A DNA stretch of 32,545 bases from Halanaerobiaceae bacterium (lineage in GTDB: Bacteria; Bacillota; Halanaerobiia; Halanaerobiales; Halarsenatibacteraceae), in contig SLSL01000085.1 in the NCBI GenBank assembly GCA_007130465.1, positions 1-32,545 of the forward strand. The letters are read 5' to 3'. Shown in pieces: positions 1 through 9,344 of the stretch. The notes beneath the pieces are model-generated. The model worked only from the letters and a program-made list of their open reading frames with translations. It made no database searches and had not been told where the DNA came from. Numbering within the stretch: position 1 is the stretch's first letter; each line of letters opens with the position of its first letter. The position numbers were made by a program, and so were the translations under genes.

Positions 1-494
1 ATTTCAGCCAGCATCAGATGGAAATTCTTATCACCTTCCCCATGGCTTTCACCTTTTTCAAAATCAGCCTGATGCCTTGTGATAATATCTCTTAATTTCT
101 TGAATTCCTGATCAGTAATTTTTTCAGTAGCCAGCCTGACAATTTCCCTCTCTATAGCCTTTCTGGCAACTAGCATATCAAATAATTCCTGTCTTCTCTC
201 TACTTTTGTCAGGTCTAGAAATCTATTAATCTGACTCTTCATCTTTTTATCCAATCTATATTCTTTTAAAGCAAGCTCACCTTTTTTTAACAAAATCCGA
301 CCACGATAAGGCTCCTTCTCAGTAAGGCCTTTCTTATCAAGCCTTCTTAAAATCCTACCGATAGTAGCCTCGCTAAATGAATCATAATCTCTAGAAATCC
401 GCTGACTAATAACCCCTGATCCAACTGGCCCTTCAATAGATTCAATAATACTTAAAATCTCAAACTCTTTATCTGATATTTCTATTTCTAACAC
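1..494 (-). CDS. HTH (winged-helix) + FCD-domain transcriptional regulator, truncated at window edge
   Basis: Hand translation of the minus strand from GTG at 494 (upstream GGAGG): VLEIEISDKEFEILSIIESIEGPVGSGVISQRISRDYDSFSEATIGRILRRLDKKGLTEKEPYRGRILLKKGELALKEY...RQELFDMLVARKAIEREIVRLATEKIT...FHLMLAE; open to the window edge. N-terminal winged helix and FadR-C-terminal-like helical pattern. Not in supplied ORF track. Confidence 0.7.
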   Translation of the reverse strand, partial: MLEIEISDKEFEILSIIESIEGPVGSGVISQRISRDYDSFSEATIGRILRRLDKKGLTEKEPYRGRILLKKGELALKEYRLDKKMKSQINRFLDLTKVERRQELFDMLVARKAIEREIVRLATEKITDQEFKKLRDIITRHQADFEKGESHGEGDKNFHLMLAE

Positions 495-1458
495 TCCTGA
501 ACCTCCTTCTGAGCCTTGAAATCCCAAGCCTGACAGGATCTATAGTCCACCTGGCATTATAGCCATCAGCAACTACTAACCAGTCATTATCATCTACAAT
601 CACTTTCTGCTTAATACCTGCTGGCAACCTTTCCAGAAAATCAACATGATGCATTCTCTCTGAGTTCCAGCCAGTTCCAGAAGCCGAAAAGTAAGGCCCA
701 ATCAACCTTTCTTTATAGCTATCAACATTTATTTCCTCAATCTCATGGAGCATCACCCTACTGCCATAGCCTGGCAGAGGATCCTGAGCAGGCCGATAAA
801 ATTTGCCCTCATAATCTAAAAACCGCCCTGCCGGCCTGGCAAACCTACCGATAGCAACAGGGGAAGCCTGATGCTGCTGCCAGCTTCCATTTAACAAATC
901 ATCACTGAAATACAGATGCAGCCTGGTATCATCCCAGGTAGTAAAGAGCCACCAGAGCCCATTATATCTGAGCAGGCTACTATCTCGATATCTTTTCCCA
1001 GATAATAACTCAGCAACAGGCTCCCATTGATAGGGAAAATTTACAGCCTGAAATAATTTAACTGTTCTACCCTGATTCATCTCAGGCAGCATATAATAAT
1101 TATCCTGCCATGCAAAGACCCAGGGATATGATAAATGGTACCGGGTAGCCAAAACCAGCCCCTCATAAGTCCATTTAACTCCATCTTTACTTATAGCAAG
1201 ACCAATATCCCCCTGGCCACTATCAAGATTCATTATTTCAAAAAAGAGATAATATATACCCTCAACTTCAATAATAAAGGGATCAGCAACAAAGCCTGCC
1301 CTGCAATCAGTAATATCTTCTGCAGCAATAATCGGGTTCCCTGGTAATTCAACAAGTTCCCCCAGAGGATCTCCAGTATAAAGCCCTATACTCCACTTTC
1401 TTCCTCGATTAATATTTTTTGGCTTCATCCTCTGTCTATTTTTAATCAATCCTAACAT
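469..1458 (-). CDS. Beta-propeller / GH43-like protein resembling the glucosamine inositolphosphorylceramide transferase (GINT1) N-terminal domain family
   Basis: ORF 469..1542; ATG at 1458 (MLGLIKNRQRMK) with upstream GGAG chosen because the longer ORF runs into the divergent cls 5' region. Motifs: CRAGFVADPFIIEVEGIYYLFFEIMN, GDIGLAISKDGVKWTYEGLVL, SYPWVFAWQDNYYMLPE, DSSLLRYNGLWWLFTT. Confidence 0.7.
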   Translation of the reverse strand: MLGLIKNRQRMKPKNINRGRKWSIGLYTGDPLGELVELPGNPIIAAEDITDCRAGFVADPFIIEVEGIYYLFFEIMNLDSGQGDIGLAISKDGVKWTYEGLVLATRYHLSYPWVFAWQDNYYMLPEMNQGRTVKLFQAVNFPYQWEPVAELLSGKRYRDSSLLRYNGLWWLFTTWDDTRLHLYFSDDLLNGSWQQHQASPVAIGRFARPAGRFLDYEGKFYRPAQDPLPGYGSRVMLHEIEEINVDSYKERLIGPYFSASGTGWNSERMHHVDFLERLPAGIKQKVIVDDNDWLVVADGYNARWTIDPVRLGISRLRRRFRSVRNRNIR

Positions 1459-1545
1459 AATCCAATCAACTCCAAATAATTTAATTAAAAAAAAGGGAAA
1501 TACTATTAGAACGTGAATATAATATATAAGCAAGGAGGACAAACA

Positions 1546-2964
1546 ATGAATTTACTAACATATTTACCAGTCGCATTAATAATCTTAAATCTTATATTTA
1601 TCATTCTTTTAATTTTCTTTGAGAGAAGAGACCCAACTTCAACCTGGGCCTGGTTGCTCATACTTACCCTTTTACCAGTTCTAGGCTTTATTCTCTATCT
1701 CTTTTTAGGCCTAACTCCTAGAAAGAAGCAGGTCTTCCAGAAAAAGCAGGAACAGGATGATGTGAAAAATATAGTTTATGTCGATAAATCAAAATCTTTA
1801 ACTATACCAGAATCAGATTTTGATCACCTGGAAGTAAGTATCATCCGTTTAGGTCTAAGAAATAGAAACCCTGCTCTAGTCGGTTATAATCAGATTAAAA
1901 TTTATACTAACGGAACAGATAAATTTGCCGACCTCTTCAAAGATATTGAAAGAGCTAAAAACTTTGTTCATGTTAATTACTATATAATCAATGATGACGA
2001 GTTAGGCAATGAACTTATGGATCTCCTGACTAAAAAAGCCCAGGAAGGTATTGAAGTCAGGCTTTTATATGATAGAATGGGCTGCCGCAACCTCTCTAAA
2101 TATTCAATCAACAAATTAGTCGATGCCGGTGGTGAAGCTGTTCCTTTCGCCCCTTTTATTCTTGATATGAACTATAGAAACCACCGTAAAAACGTAATCA
2201 TAGATGGCCAGATAGGCTATCTCGGTGGAATCAATGTCGGCGACGAATATGTCGGCCGCTCTAAAAGGTTCGGAGACTGGCGTGATACCCATCTCCGGCT
2301 CAAAGGAGAAAGCGTTAATAGCATGCAGCACCGTTTCCTTCTGGACTGGGCTTTCGCCTCTGGGGAAGATTTCCTTGGTGATAAAAAATATTTTCCTGCA
2401 AAAGAAACCAAAGGCAAATCACCTGTCCAAATCGTCAGCAGTGGACCTGACTCCAGAGAAGAAGAAATTAAATCACTCTTCTTAAAGATGATCTATGGTG
2501 CTGAAAACAGTATCTATATCCAGACACCATATTTCATACCAGACCCTGCCATGTTAGAAGCTCTCCAGGTTGCAGCCCGCTCAGGAGTCGACGTCAGGGT
2601 AATGATTCCTGATAGAGGCGACCATCCATTTGTCTATGCAGCCAACAATTCATTTGTCGGCCAGATGCTGGAGGCCGGGGCTAGTTGTTACCGTTATACA
2701 AAAGGATTCCTCCACAGCAAGACTATCTGCATCGATGGTAGAATCCTCTCAATAGGAACAACCAATATGGATGTCAGAAGCTTTAAGCTCAACTTTGAAA
2801 TCAATGCCTTCATCTATGATGAAGATATAGCCCAGCTCCATGATGAAATCTTCAGAGAAGATTTAAAGGAATCAAGGGAAATCACAGTCCAGGAATACGA
2901 AGAAAGAGGCTGGACTATGAAAGTCAGGGAATCTATCTCCCGGCTGCTTTCGCCAATCCTTTAA
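1546..2964 (+). CDS. cls: Cardiolipin synthase (phospholipase D family)
   Basis: N-terminal TM pair; two HKD motifs (NHRKNVIIDGQIGYLGGINVGDEY, HSKTICIDGRILSIGTTNMDVRSF). ATG 1546 preceded by AAGGAGG; supplied ORF extends upstream to 1513. Confidence 0.93.
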   Translation: MNLLTYLPVALIILNLIFIILLIFFERRDPTSTWAWLLILTLLPVLGFILYLFLGLTPRKKQVFQKKQEQDDVKNIVYVDKSKSLTIPESDFDHLEVSIIRLGLRNRNPALVGYNQIKIYTNGTDKFADLFKDIERAKNFVHVNYYIINDDELGNELMDLLTKKAQEGIEVRLLYDRMGCRNLSKYSINKLVDAGGEAVPFAPFILDMNYRNHRKNVIIDGQIGYLGGINVGDEYVGRSKRFGDWRDTHLRLKGESVNSMQHRFLLDWAFASGEDFLGDKKYFPAKETKGKSPVQIVSSGPDSREEEIKSLFLKMIYGAENSIYIQTPYFIPDPAMLEALQVAARSGVDVRVMIPDRGDHPFVYAANNSFVGQMLEAGASCYRYTKGFLHSKTICIDGRILSIGTTNMDVRSFKLNFEINAFIYDEDIAQLHDEIFREDLKESREITVQEYEERGWTMKVRESISRLLSPIL

Positions 2965-2978
2965 TAACATCTAGAGCA

Positions 2979-3038
2979 CTTTAACTATACCTCCAAATAT
3001 ACTCAATGCTTTAACTATGTCTAAAAAGCTTTAACTAT
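2979..3038. repeat. Three direct copies of CTTTAACTAT (2979, 3009, 3029)
   Basis: Exact 10-mer copies at 30- and 20-bp spacing in the cls/addA convergent gap; last copy overlaps the addA stop. Confidence 0.85.
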
Positions 3039-6000
3039 ATATTAACATACTCAGTCTCAAAAATGTACTCCTGGCCAAGCTCATCGGCCAGGATTTCCTT
3101 ATATTCATCAAGCTGGTCATCAGATTCTATTGAGCCACTCTTAAAATCAATAATCCAAACCAGCTTCCTCTCTCTATCAACCATTAACCTATCAACCCTC
3201 TTCATACTGCCATCATCCAGCCAGAGACTATATTCAGTCAGTATCTCATATTCTTCTGAGAAATATTCAGGATTATTAGCAACAAACCTCTCAGCCCTGG
3301 CAATTAAACTTTCAGTATCATCCCTGCCTAAAATATTCCCATATCTGGCCATAACCAGCCTGACTGCTAACTCCATCTCCTCACTGCTACCATAAACGAC
3401 CTGCTCTAAATAAAAATGCAGGCCAAGTCCTATCACCTGGGCCCTCTCTTTATCCAGATTAAAAGCAAAATCCTTGGCCTCTTCAGCTCTAATCCTATCA
3501 GTCAGTTCAGGCCAATCCCCGGCAAAAAATGGTGCCAGGCACTCAAAATCTACCAGATCTCGAGACTCTTCCTCAAAACTATCAATCTCTAACTCCCCAT
3601 AGCTCCAGGGCTCAATCAAGTCAACAAGAGACTCCTGGCCAGTAGCCCTCAAAATAGCAGGCTCATAAAAGTTATAGCTATCATTACTCTCCCAAAATTT
3701 AGTCTCTCCAGGCATTATCTTCCTTGGTGTATCAATATATATAAATAGATTAGAAACAGGTCTGGTCATAGCAACATAGAGATTATTAATCTCCTCTGCC
3801 AGTTCATCGGCATCAGCTTTATCCTGAAAATCATATTCCAGCCACTGCAGCAAATTTTTATAATCAGAAGTAAGCAGCAGATAATCTTCCACTTTTTCAT
3901 AAAGCCGATCAAATTCCAGAAATAGTTCGATAGTATTCCCCTGGTTACCACCTCCGTTACCTCCAGGCGACCAGTAGAAAAATTCTGTATCAAAAGATAA
4001 GCCTTTAGCCCTATGTACTGTCAATAACTCAACAGCATTTTCGCTCTTAACAGCCACCTGTTCTAACTCTGAGGCCCCCTCTTTCTCATCAAAAAAATCA
4101 ATTAATTCCCCCAGGCTGGCAACTGATTTCATCAGATTAAAGAATTTATATAGATTCTTTAAAGCAGAACGGTTATCACTATAATAATTAACAATCCCTG
4201 ATTCTTTTAATAAACTATCTACTAATTGTGGATATGGAAGCTCCTTTATCTCTTTTAACCAGCTGAAAAACTCCTCCAGCTCTGGCTCCTCTGCCAGAAT
4301 TCCCCTAACTTCAAGGGAAAGCTGACCTCTATCCTTTATGTAAGTCTGAAAATCGCCCTTATATTTAATTAATTTCTGACAGAGATTATGACCTACAGCT
4401 AAAGGTTCACTCCTCAAAAAGGCCAGCAATTGATAAAAATCATCTCTAATCAGATACAATATCAACTGATAGAGAGGCCTGACTGCCTTATGTTCTAGCA
4501 AAGAACCGCCTTTTTCTAAAATAAAAGGAACCCCAAGCTCCTCAAGTTCTTTCCCAATATCCTCTAATTCATTATTCTTCCTGGCCAGCACAGCTATCCC
4601 ACTATAATCTTCAAACTCTTCAGCAATTCTCCTGGCTATAGCCGCCGGTAAATTCTCTGTCACCCTTTCATTATAGCTAACTAACTGATTCTGCCTCTCC
4701 TCTGAATATCCGGCAAACTTTTTAGTATCAGTATTAATTAGAGCAGAACTCCCGCCAACTAAAACTTCCAGGTAGCCTCCCTGCTTACCAGGCAAAAAGT
4801 CAACATCCTGGTATTCCCAGTCATCCCGGAGACCATTAAAAAATCTATTGACAAATTCAACAATATTTTCCTTGCTTCGATAGCAGACTCCCAGGGTCTC
4901 TTCAGCACCAGCAGTAATCTCAGGCAGCCTGATAAAAAGCTCTTTTTCCCCATCCCGCCAACCGTAGATCGACTGCTTGGCATCGCCAACAGCTATTAAA
5001 GACCGGTCACCAGTCAGCAGCTTGCTTAATATCTGCCACTGGAGCACGCTGGTATCCTGAAACTCATCTATAAATAAAGTAGTAATCTCACCGCCAACTA
5101 ATTCCCCAAGGTAATCAATTAACTCTCCAGGAGGAAGCTCAATTCCTTCTTCTATCAGATAATTATAGGTGAAATTCGAAATATCCTGATGGGTAAATCG
5201 CTTCTGCTTTAACTTCAGCCGATCATATTCAGCAAAAATATCATGAACCAGGCCAAAAATCCAATCCTGCTGGGGCAAAACCTCAGCTTCCATAATTCTT
5301 CTGGCCAGCCGTTCCTGAAAAACCTGATAAACTTCTCTTAAGTCAGCCTTATAGGGCTTCAACTCTTTCCTGCGAAACTTATTACCATTCCAGCAGGTAT
5401 CATCCTTTAAGAACTGACTGTAATGCTTATAGATAGCCTCTTCCAGTATATTTTTATCCTGATTATTAGCCTTCAAGTCAAGATAATGGGTCAAAATGTC
5501 TCTATAATCCTTGGTAAACCAGCCGCCATCAACCTCTTCTCCACTTAGACTGGCAGCCTCATTCATGATCCCAATAAGATCATCAAGCGGTTTTATAAAA
5601 TCAAGATTAAACTCATTATTCTCACAAGAAACATTGCTGGAACTCTGCTTGGAGTTAAGATCATGCTCTATCAACAAATATTTCCATCGATTATGAATTA
5701 TCTCCTTTAAAAAATCAACTGGAACTTTAAAATCCCTGCTAATCTGATTACCGATCAACTTCTCCACCATCTCCACCTTATCTGGTGATGAAATCAACCT
5801 CCTAAAGAGCTCATCGATTATCCTCTGATTCTCTTGATCAGAGATAATATCATAATTAAATATTCCCAGGTACGGAGCAACAATCTCCTCAAATAAGAGA
5901 TTTAGAAAGCTATCTATAGTGTAAATATTAATCAGATCCTTCTCCAGCAGCATCTCCTGATAAGTCTCTTCCAAATAATCCAGCTTCAACTCCACATCTG

Positions 6001-6238
6001 GATAAATCTCCTGCAGACTCTCCCAGACTCCAGAATCCTCTTTATTTTGAATAATATCAGCAATCTGCTCAAAGACCCTCTCCCTGACCTCGGCAGTAGC
6101 CTTCCTGGTAAAGGTTAAAATCACTATCTCACTAAATTCTTTCCCCTGCATAATCGCCCCAATATACTCAATAGAAAGCCGATAGGTCTTGCCAGTCCCG
6201 GCACTTGCCTTCAATATCTTACTATCTACAGTTCTCAT
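3035..6238 (-). CDS. addA: UvrD/RecB-type helicase-nuclease, AddA-like
   Basis: Walker A ASAGTGKT, ILTFTRKATAEVRERV, FIDEFQDTSVLQWQIL, GDAKQSIYGWRDGE, C-terminal VDRLMVDRERKLVWIIDFKSGS nuclease motif. Start 6238 (MRTVDSK...) overlaps the upstream gene by 4 nt (ATGA). Confidence 0.88.
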   Translation of the reverse strand: MRTVDSKILKASAGTGKTYRLSIEYIGAIMQGKEFSEIVILTFTRKATAEVRERVFEQIADIIQNKEDSGVWESLQEIYPDVELKLDYLEETYQEMLLEKDLINIYTIDSFLNLLFEEIVAPYLGIFNYDIISDQENQRIIDELFRRLISSPDKVEMVEKLIGNQISRDFKVPVDFLKEIIHNRWKYLLIEHDLNSKQSSSNVSCENNEFNLDFIKPLDDLIGIMNEAASLSGEEVDGGWFTKDYRDILTHYLDLKANNQDKNILEEAIYKHYSQFLKDDTCWNGNKFRRKELKPYKADLREVYQVFQERLARRIMEAEVLPQQDWIFGLVHDIFAEYDRLKLKQKRFTHQDISNFTYNYLIEEGIELPPGELIDYLGELVGGEITTLFIDEFQDTSVLQWQILSKLLTGDRSLIAVGDAKQSIYGWRDGEKELFIRLPEITAGAEETLGVCYRSKENIVEFVNRFFNGLRDDWEYQDVDFLPGKQGGYLEVLVGGSSALINTDTKKFAGYSEERQNQLVSYNERVTENLPAAIARRIAEEFEDYSGIAVLARKNNELEDIGKELEELGVPFILEKGGSLLEHKAVRPLYQLILYLIRDDFYQLLAFLRSEPLAVGHNLCQKLIKYKGDFQTYIKDRGQLSLEVRGILAEEPELEEFFSWLKEIKELPYPQLVDSLLKESGIVNYYSDNRSALKNLYKFFNLMKSVASLGELIDFFDEKEGASELEQVAVKSENAVELLTVHRAKGLSFDTEFFYWSPGGNGGGNQGNTIELFLEFDRLYEKVEDYLLLTSDYKNLLQWLEYDFQDKADADELAEEINNLYVAMTRPVSNLFIYIDTPRKIMPGETKFWESNDSYNFYEPAILRATGQESLVDLIEPWSYGELEIDSFEEESRDLVDFECLAPFFAGDWPELTDRIRAEEAKDFAFNLDKERAQVIGLGLHFYLEQVVYGSSEEMELAVRLVMARYGNILGRDDTESLIARAERFVANNPEYFSEEYEILTEYSLWLDDGSMKRVDRLMVDRERKLVWIIDFKSGSIESDDQLDEYKEILADELGQEYIFETEYVNI

Positions 6239-8844
6239 GATTTCACCACCTGACAGATTGTCAAATATGGACATCGTTCACAGCGTGATTTATATATCCT
6301 GGTATAGTATTCAGCGCCAGTTAGCTCCTCCAATTCCAAGCATATCTTTTCAGCCAGCTCATTTCCAGTATCAGAGTTTGCAGACTGAAATAATTCATCC
6401 ATTATATTATAAATATATTTTTTCTTGATAGAAGCCCTGTTATCTAAAAGCAGGGAGTAAAAATCTAACTGTTCAACTGAGCCGGAGCCAGTTTTAAAAT
6501 CTACTAAAACCTTCTCCTGACCAGTCTCAACCAGAAGATCAATCCGGCCACTTAAATAAAACTCCATCCCAGCCTCCTGATAAAAACTTTCTCCCTTCTT
6601 TTTAGGACTATATTCCAGCTTCCAGGCCCAGTCAGATAAATCCTCTTCTAAAGAGCCTGCCAGCCTTCTGAATAGACCTTCAATAAAGCTAAATATTGAA
6701 TCAACCAGCCTCGGCTTAATAATCTCCTTATAATAGCCCTTAAACCGCTGGTCATAAAATAAATAGTATTTTCCGATTATCCTATCAACAACTTCCTCTA
6801 TTCTATCTCTATATTGCTCTATATCCGCCGTATTTGCCTTTATAAGCGGTTTTAATTCAGTAATGGCCTCATCCATCAGGTTATGAACCATCGTCCCAAA
6901 AACCATCGGATTCATCGCTTTATCTGCTAGCTCCAGCCCTGAATCAAAACCAATAATATGTTCAAGGTAATACCTGTGATAGCAGTCCTTAATTCTATTA
7001 TACTTATAATAGGTCAAACTGGTCCTCCCACCAGTCTCTTCAATAAGATTCTGCTTTAAATCTGTTCTATATTCATCTCTTTCTACATGGCCAAAATTAT
7101 AGCCAGCTTTGCTCTCAAAAATATTATTAAAAAATCTTAAATAATCACTTCGCTTTATAGGGCTATCCTCATATTCCAGCCCATACTTAAATTTAAGCTC
7201 CTCCATTAAAGAACCTGGAGATAAATTTTCATCCTGGTTATCCAGGCCAAAAACCACAGCCTCTTCAGCAGTCAGAATATGTCTAAAGAAATAATACCTC
7301 TGCCATTTCTGTTCTTCCCTGGCCGTTGGCAACCCTAACTCTACTCTCTGTTCCGGGTTTAACAAAAATGAGCCCCTGCCACCCACTGGCAGCTCGCCCT
7401 GACTGGCATTTAAAATTATAAGATTTTCTCTCCTGCCTGCAGGAGCCAGTTGAAAATCCTGTAATAAAAGCGGCTCTTCATCAAAACTAATATTAGTCGA
7501 TATCTTCTTATAACTGAGATAATTTATTACCAGCTCCATTAATCCCTGGGCTGACCGACTAAAAAACCTACTCCATTTTTCTACTAAACCTAGCTTCTCA
7601 ATAGCAGTTAACTCTATTAAACCATCATAAAACTGATCTATTTCATCTTTATATAACGGGTCAGCCAGTTTATCAAGCTCTAGCCTATCAAGATAAGCAA
7701 GCAGCTCAGTTAAATCCTTCATCCCGAAGAAATCATCAATCATCAGAAAAAGCGGTTTAAAAGCCGGTAAATCTTCTTCAATTATCCTTCCATTTAAATA
7801 ATAATACCCCTGACCTATTAGCTCATTTAATCCTGCCCTAACCTCTTTAATCTCAAAACCAAAATACCCTGCCACTACAGGTTGATTAATAGCCTTCAGC
7901 AACTCTTTAACTGGCAGCAGCCCTAACCCCTTGACTGCTGGTTCATAATTTAATAATAAATTATGGCAGCATTTCAAAAATCGATATAGCGACGACTCCT
8001 CCAGACCGATAGATGCCTGCACATCAACCTTCTTCTCAGATAAAAGCTCCCTGTAATTCCTTTTATCAAGATTAGGCGATATAATCTCTGCTTTATTTCC
8101 TACAGCTATATTTAAAGCCGATGCTAACTGGCCAATATCTTCCTCGGCAGTATATAGTTTTATATTAACCTCTAGCTCATCTGGCAGATTAAACTTTTCA
8201 AGCCTTAAGTTCTCTTCAGAATAATTAGATTCCTCCAGCTGCAAAAATATCTCTACTTCAAATTCTTCATCCAGCCTATTAATAATCTCTCTTTCTAAGG
8301 GGCTTGTTTCAATAGGATTTATTACTACTATTCTCTGAAAATTTTTAATCCCTGCAGAATTAAAATTCTCCAACTTATAAACCAGGGACTTATCAGAATA
8401 ATTATTCTCACTGAGCCAGTTAAGATACCTGGCCCTTAATTTTTCAATTAAATCTAACCTCTTCTGCTGCCAGCCTTCAAGGGCAGGCCTGCTATCTACT
8501 AAATATTCAGCTCTTTCAAGATAATACTTGTGAAATAAACTTGAAAACTCCAGGACATCACTATATTCATTAATATTTAAAAATCTCTTCTCATCACCTG
8601 TTAGCAGTAAAAATAATCCAATCGACAGTTTTTCCTCTTTCAAAACTAATTCATCTACAGGAAAGATCATCTCCTTAAAGCTATTCCAGTCCAGAAATTT
8701 ACTTTCCTTTGTCAATGGTTCCCGGTTATATGTAGCCCTTGCCGCCTTAATATCACCACTATTAGGGAAGATATAAATCGCCGGCTCCTCTGTAATTGCT
8801 GCTTCAAATAAATCCTGGCTAAAATCAATATACCTAAACTCCAT
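6235..8844 (-). CDS. addB: PD-(D/E)XK nuclease family protein, AddB-like
   Basis: GRIDLLVETGQEKVLVDFKTGSGSVEQLDFYSLLL nuclease motif; Cys residues in IKDCYHRYYLEHI and C-terminal CERCPYLTIC fit the AddB Fe-S pattern; directly upstream of and overlapping addA. Confidence 0.8.
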   Translation of the reverse strand: MEFRYIDFSQDLFEAAITEEPAIYIFPNSGDIKAARATYNREPLTKESKFLDWNSFKEMIFPVDELVLKEEKLSIGLFLLLTGDEKRFLNINEYSDVLEFSSLFHKYYLERAEYLVDSRPALEGWQQKRLDLIEKLRARYLNWLSENNYSDKSLVYKLENFNSAGIKNFQRIVVINPIETSPLEREIINRLDEEFEVEIFLQLEESNYSEENLRLEKFNLPDELEVNIKLYTAEEDIGQLASALNIAVGNKAEIISPNLDKRNYRELLSEKKVDVQASIGLEESSLYRFLKCCHNLLLNYEPAVKGLGLLPVKELLKAINQPVVAGYFGFEIKEVRAGLNELIGQGYYYLNGRIIEEDLPAFKPLFLMIDDFFGMKDLTELLAYLDRLELDKLADPLYKDEIDQFYDGLIELTAIEKLGLVEKWSRFFSRSAQGLMELVINYLSYKKISTNISFDEEPLLLQDFQLAPAGRRENLIILNASQGELPVGGRGSFLLNPEQRVELGLPTAREEQKWQRYYFFRHILTAEEAVVFGLDNQDENLSPGSLMEELKFKYGLEYEDSPIKRSDYLRFFNNIFESKAGYNFGHVERDEYRTDLKQNLIEETGGRTSLTYYKYNRIKDCYHRYYLEHIIGFDSGLELADKAMNPMVFGTMVHNLMDEAITELKPLIKANTADIEQYRDRIEEVVDRIIGKYYLFYDQRFKGYYKEIIKPRLVDSIFSFIEGLFRRLAGSLEEDLSDWAWKLEYSPKKKGESFYQEAGMEFYLSGRIDLLVETGQEKVLVDFKTGSGSVEQLDFYSLLLDNRASIKKKYIYNIMDELFQSANSDTGNELAEKICLELEELTGAEYYTRIYKSRCERCPYLTICQVVKS

Positions 8845-8872
8845 AATTGATAGCCCCCTATCAAAAGCTATA

Positions 8873-8893
8873 AGCCACCCTCCCAGGGTGGCT
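8873..8893 (-). terminator. Hairpin terminator-like structure
   Basis: AGCCACCCT-CCC-AGGGTGGCT perfect 9-bp stem downstream of the 8902..9339 gene; T-tract weak. Confidence 0.6.
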
Positions 8894-8901
8894 CTAATAA
8901 C

Positions 8902-9339
8902 TTAATTCTCATAACTTCCTACAACGCCATCATATTCTCTTTCTCCACGGTCACCTTCAATACTAATAACCATCTGAACCGGTAAAGCAACAATCATCTG
9001 GCCTGGTCTCTGAATCCAGCCCATCTGTTCATGTATATCAAGGGGAACTACTTCTTTGGAAAGCCGATGCAGACGAACCCGATTATTTTCAAATTCCAGT
9101 CTGGCCTGATATTCATCCCCATCCCAGCGAAAACTAAACTCCTCTACACCATCTTCCCTGGGAAAATCTTGCCGGAATAATTCCTGTCCCCCCTGCTCAA
9201 CTACTAACTGATATTCACCATGCTCAGGTTGAAATAATATTGGCATAAATATGCCAACTACTGAGAATACTAAAATAACCAGTACTAATATAATATCTGC
9301 CCTGGTCATTCTGGAAATTAATCTTTTAATACCTTCCAT
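8902..9339 (-). CDS. NusG domain II-containing, N-terminally membrane-anchored protein
   Basis: TM segment RADIILVLVILVFSVVGIFMPI followed by MGWIQRPGQMIVALPVQMVISIEG, matching the NusG_II pattern (GWI..PGQ.IV.LP..VVI.I.G). Confidence 0.7.
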   Translation of the reverse strand: MEGIKRLISRMTRADIILVLVILVFSVVGIFMPILFQPEHGEYQLVVEQGGQELFRQDFPREDGVEEFSFRWDGDEYQARLEFENNRVRLHRLSKEVVPLDIHEQMGWIQRPGQMIVALPVQMVISIEGDRGEREYDGVVGSYEN

Positions 9340-9344
9340 TTAAT

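Noticed and set aside
1459-1542. N-terminal hydrophobic extension of the propeller protein (MSSLLIYYIHVLIVFPFF...)
   Set aside because: Would overlap the divergent cls promoter/RBS; the ATG at 1458 has an upstream GGAG. Not excluded, but less likely.
1513-1545. Upstream extension of cardiolipin synthase start to 1513
   Set aside because: ATG 1546 is preceded by a strong AAGGAGG at good spacing; the extension MNIIYKQGGQT contains the RBS itself.
2116-2485. Overlapping small ORFs (66-86 aa) on both strands inside cls
   Set aside because: Fully nested in a conserved HKD-protein reading frame, with no RBS or recognisable domain; typical spurious ORFs.
3063-5696. Antisense or out-of-frame ORFs within addA (3063..3395, 3766..3993, 4759..4989, 5511..5696)
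   Set aside because: Low-complexity translations opposite to a motif-rich helicase frame; no independent support.
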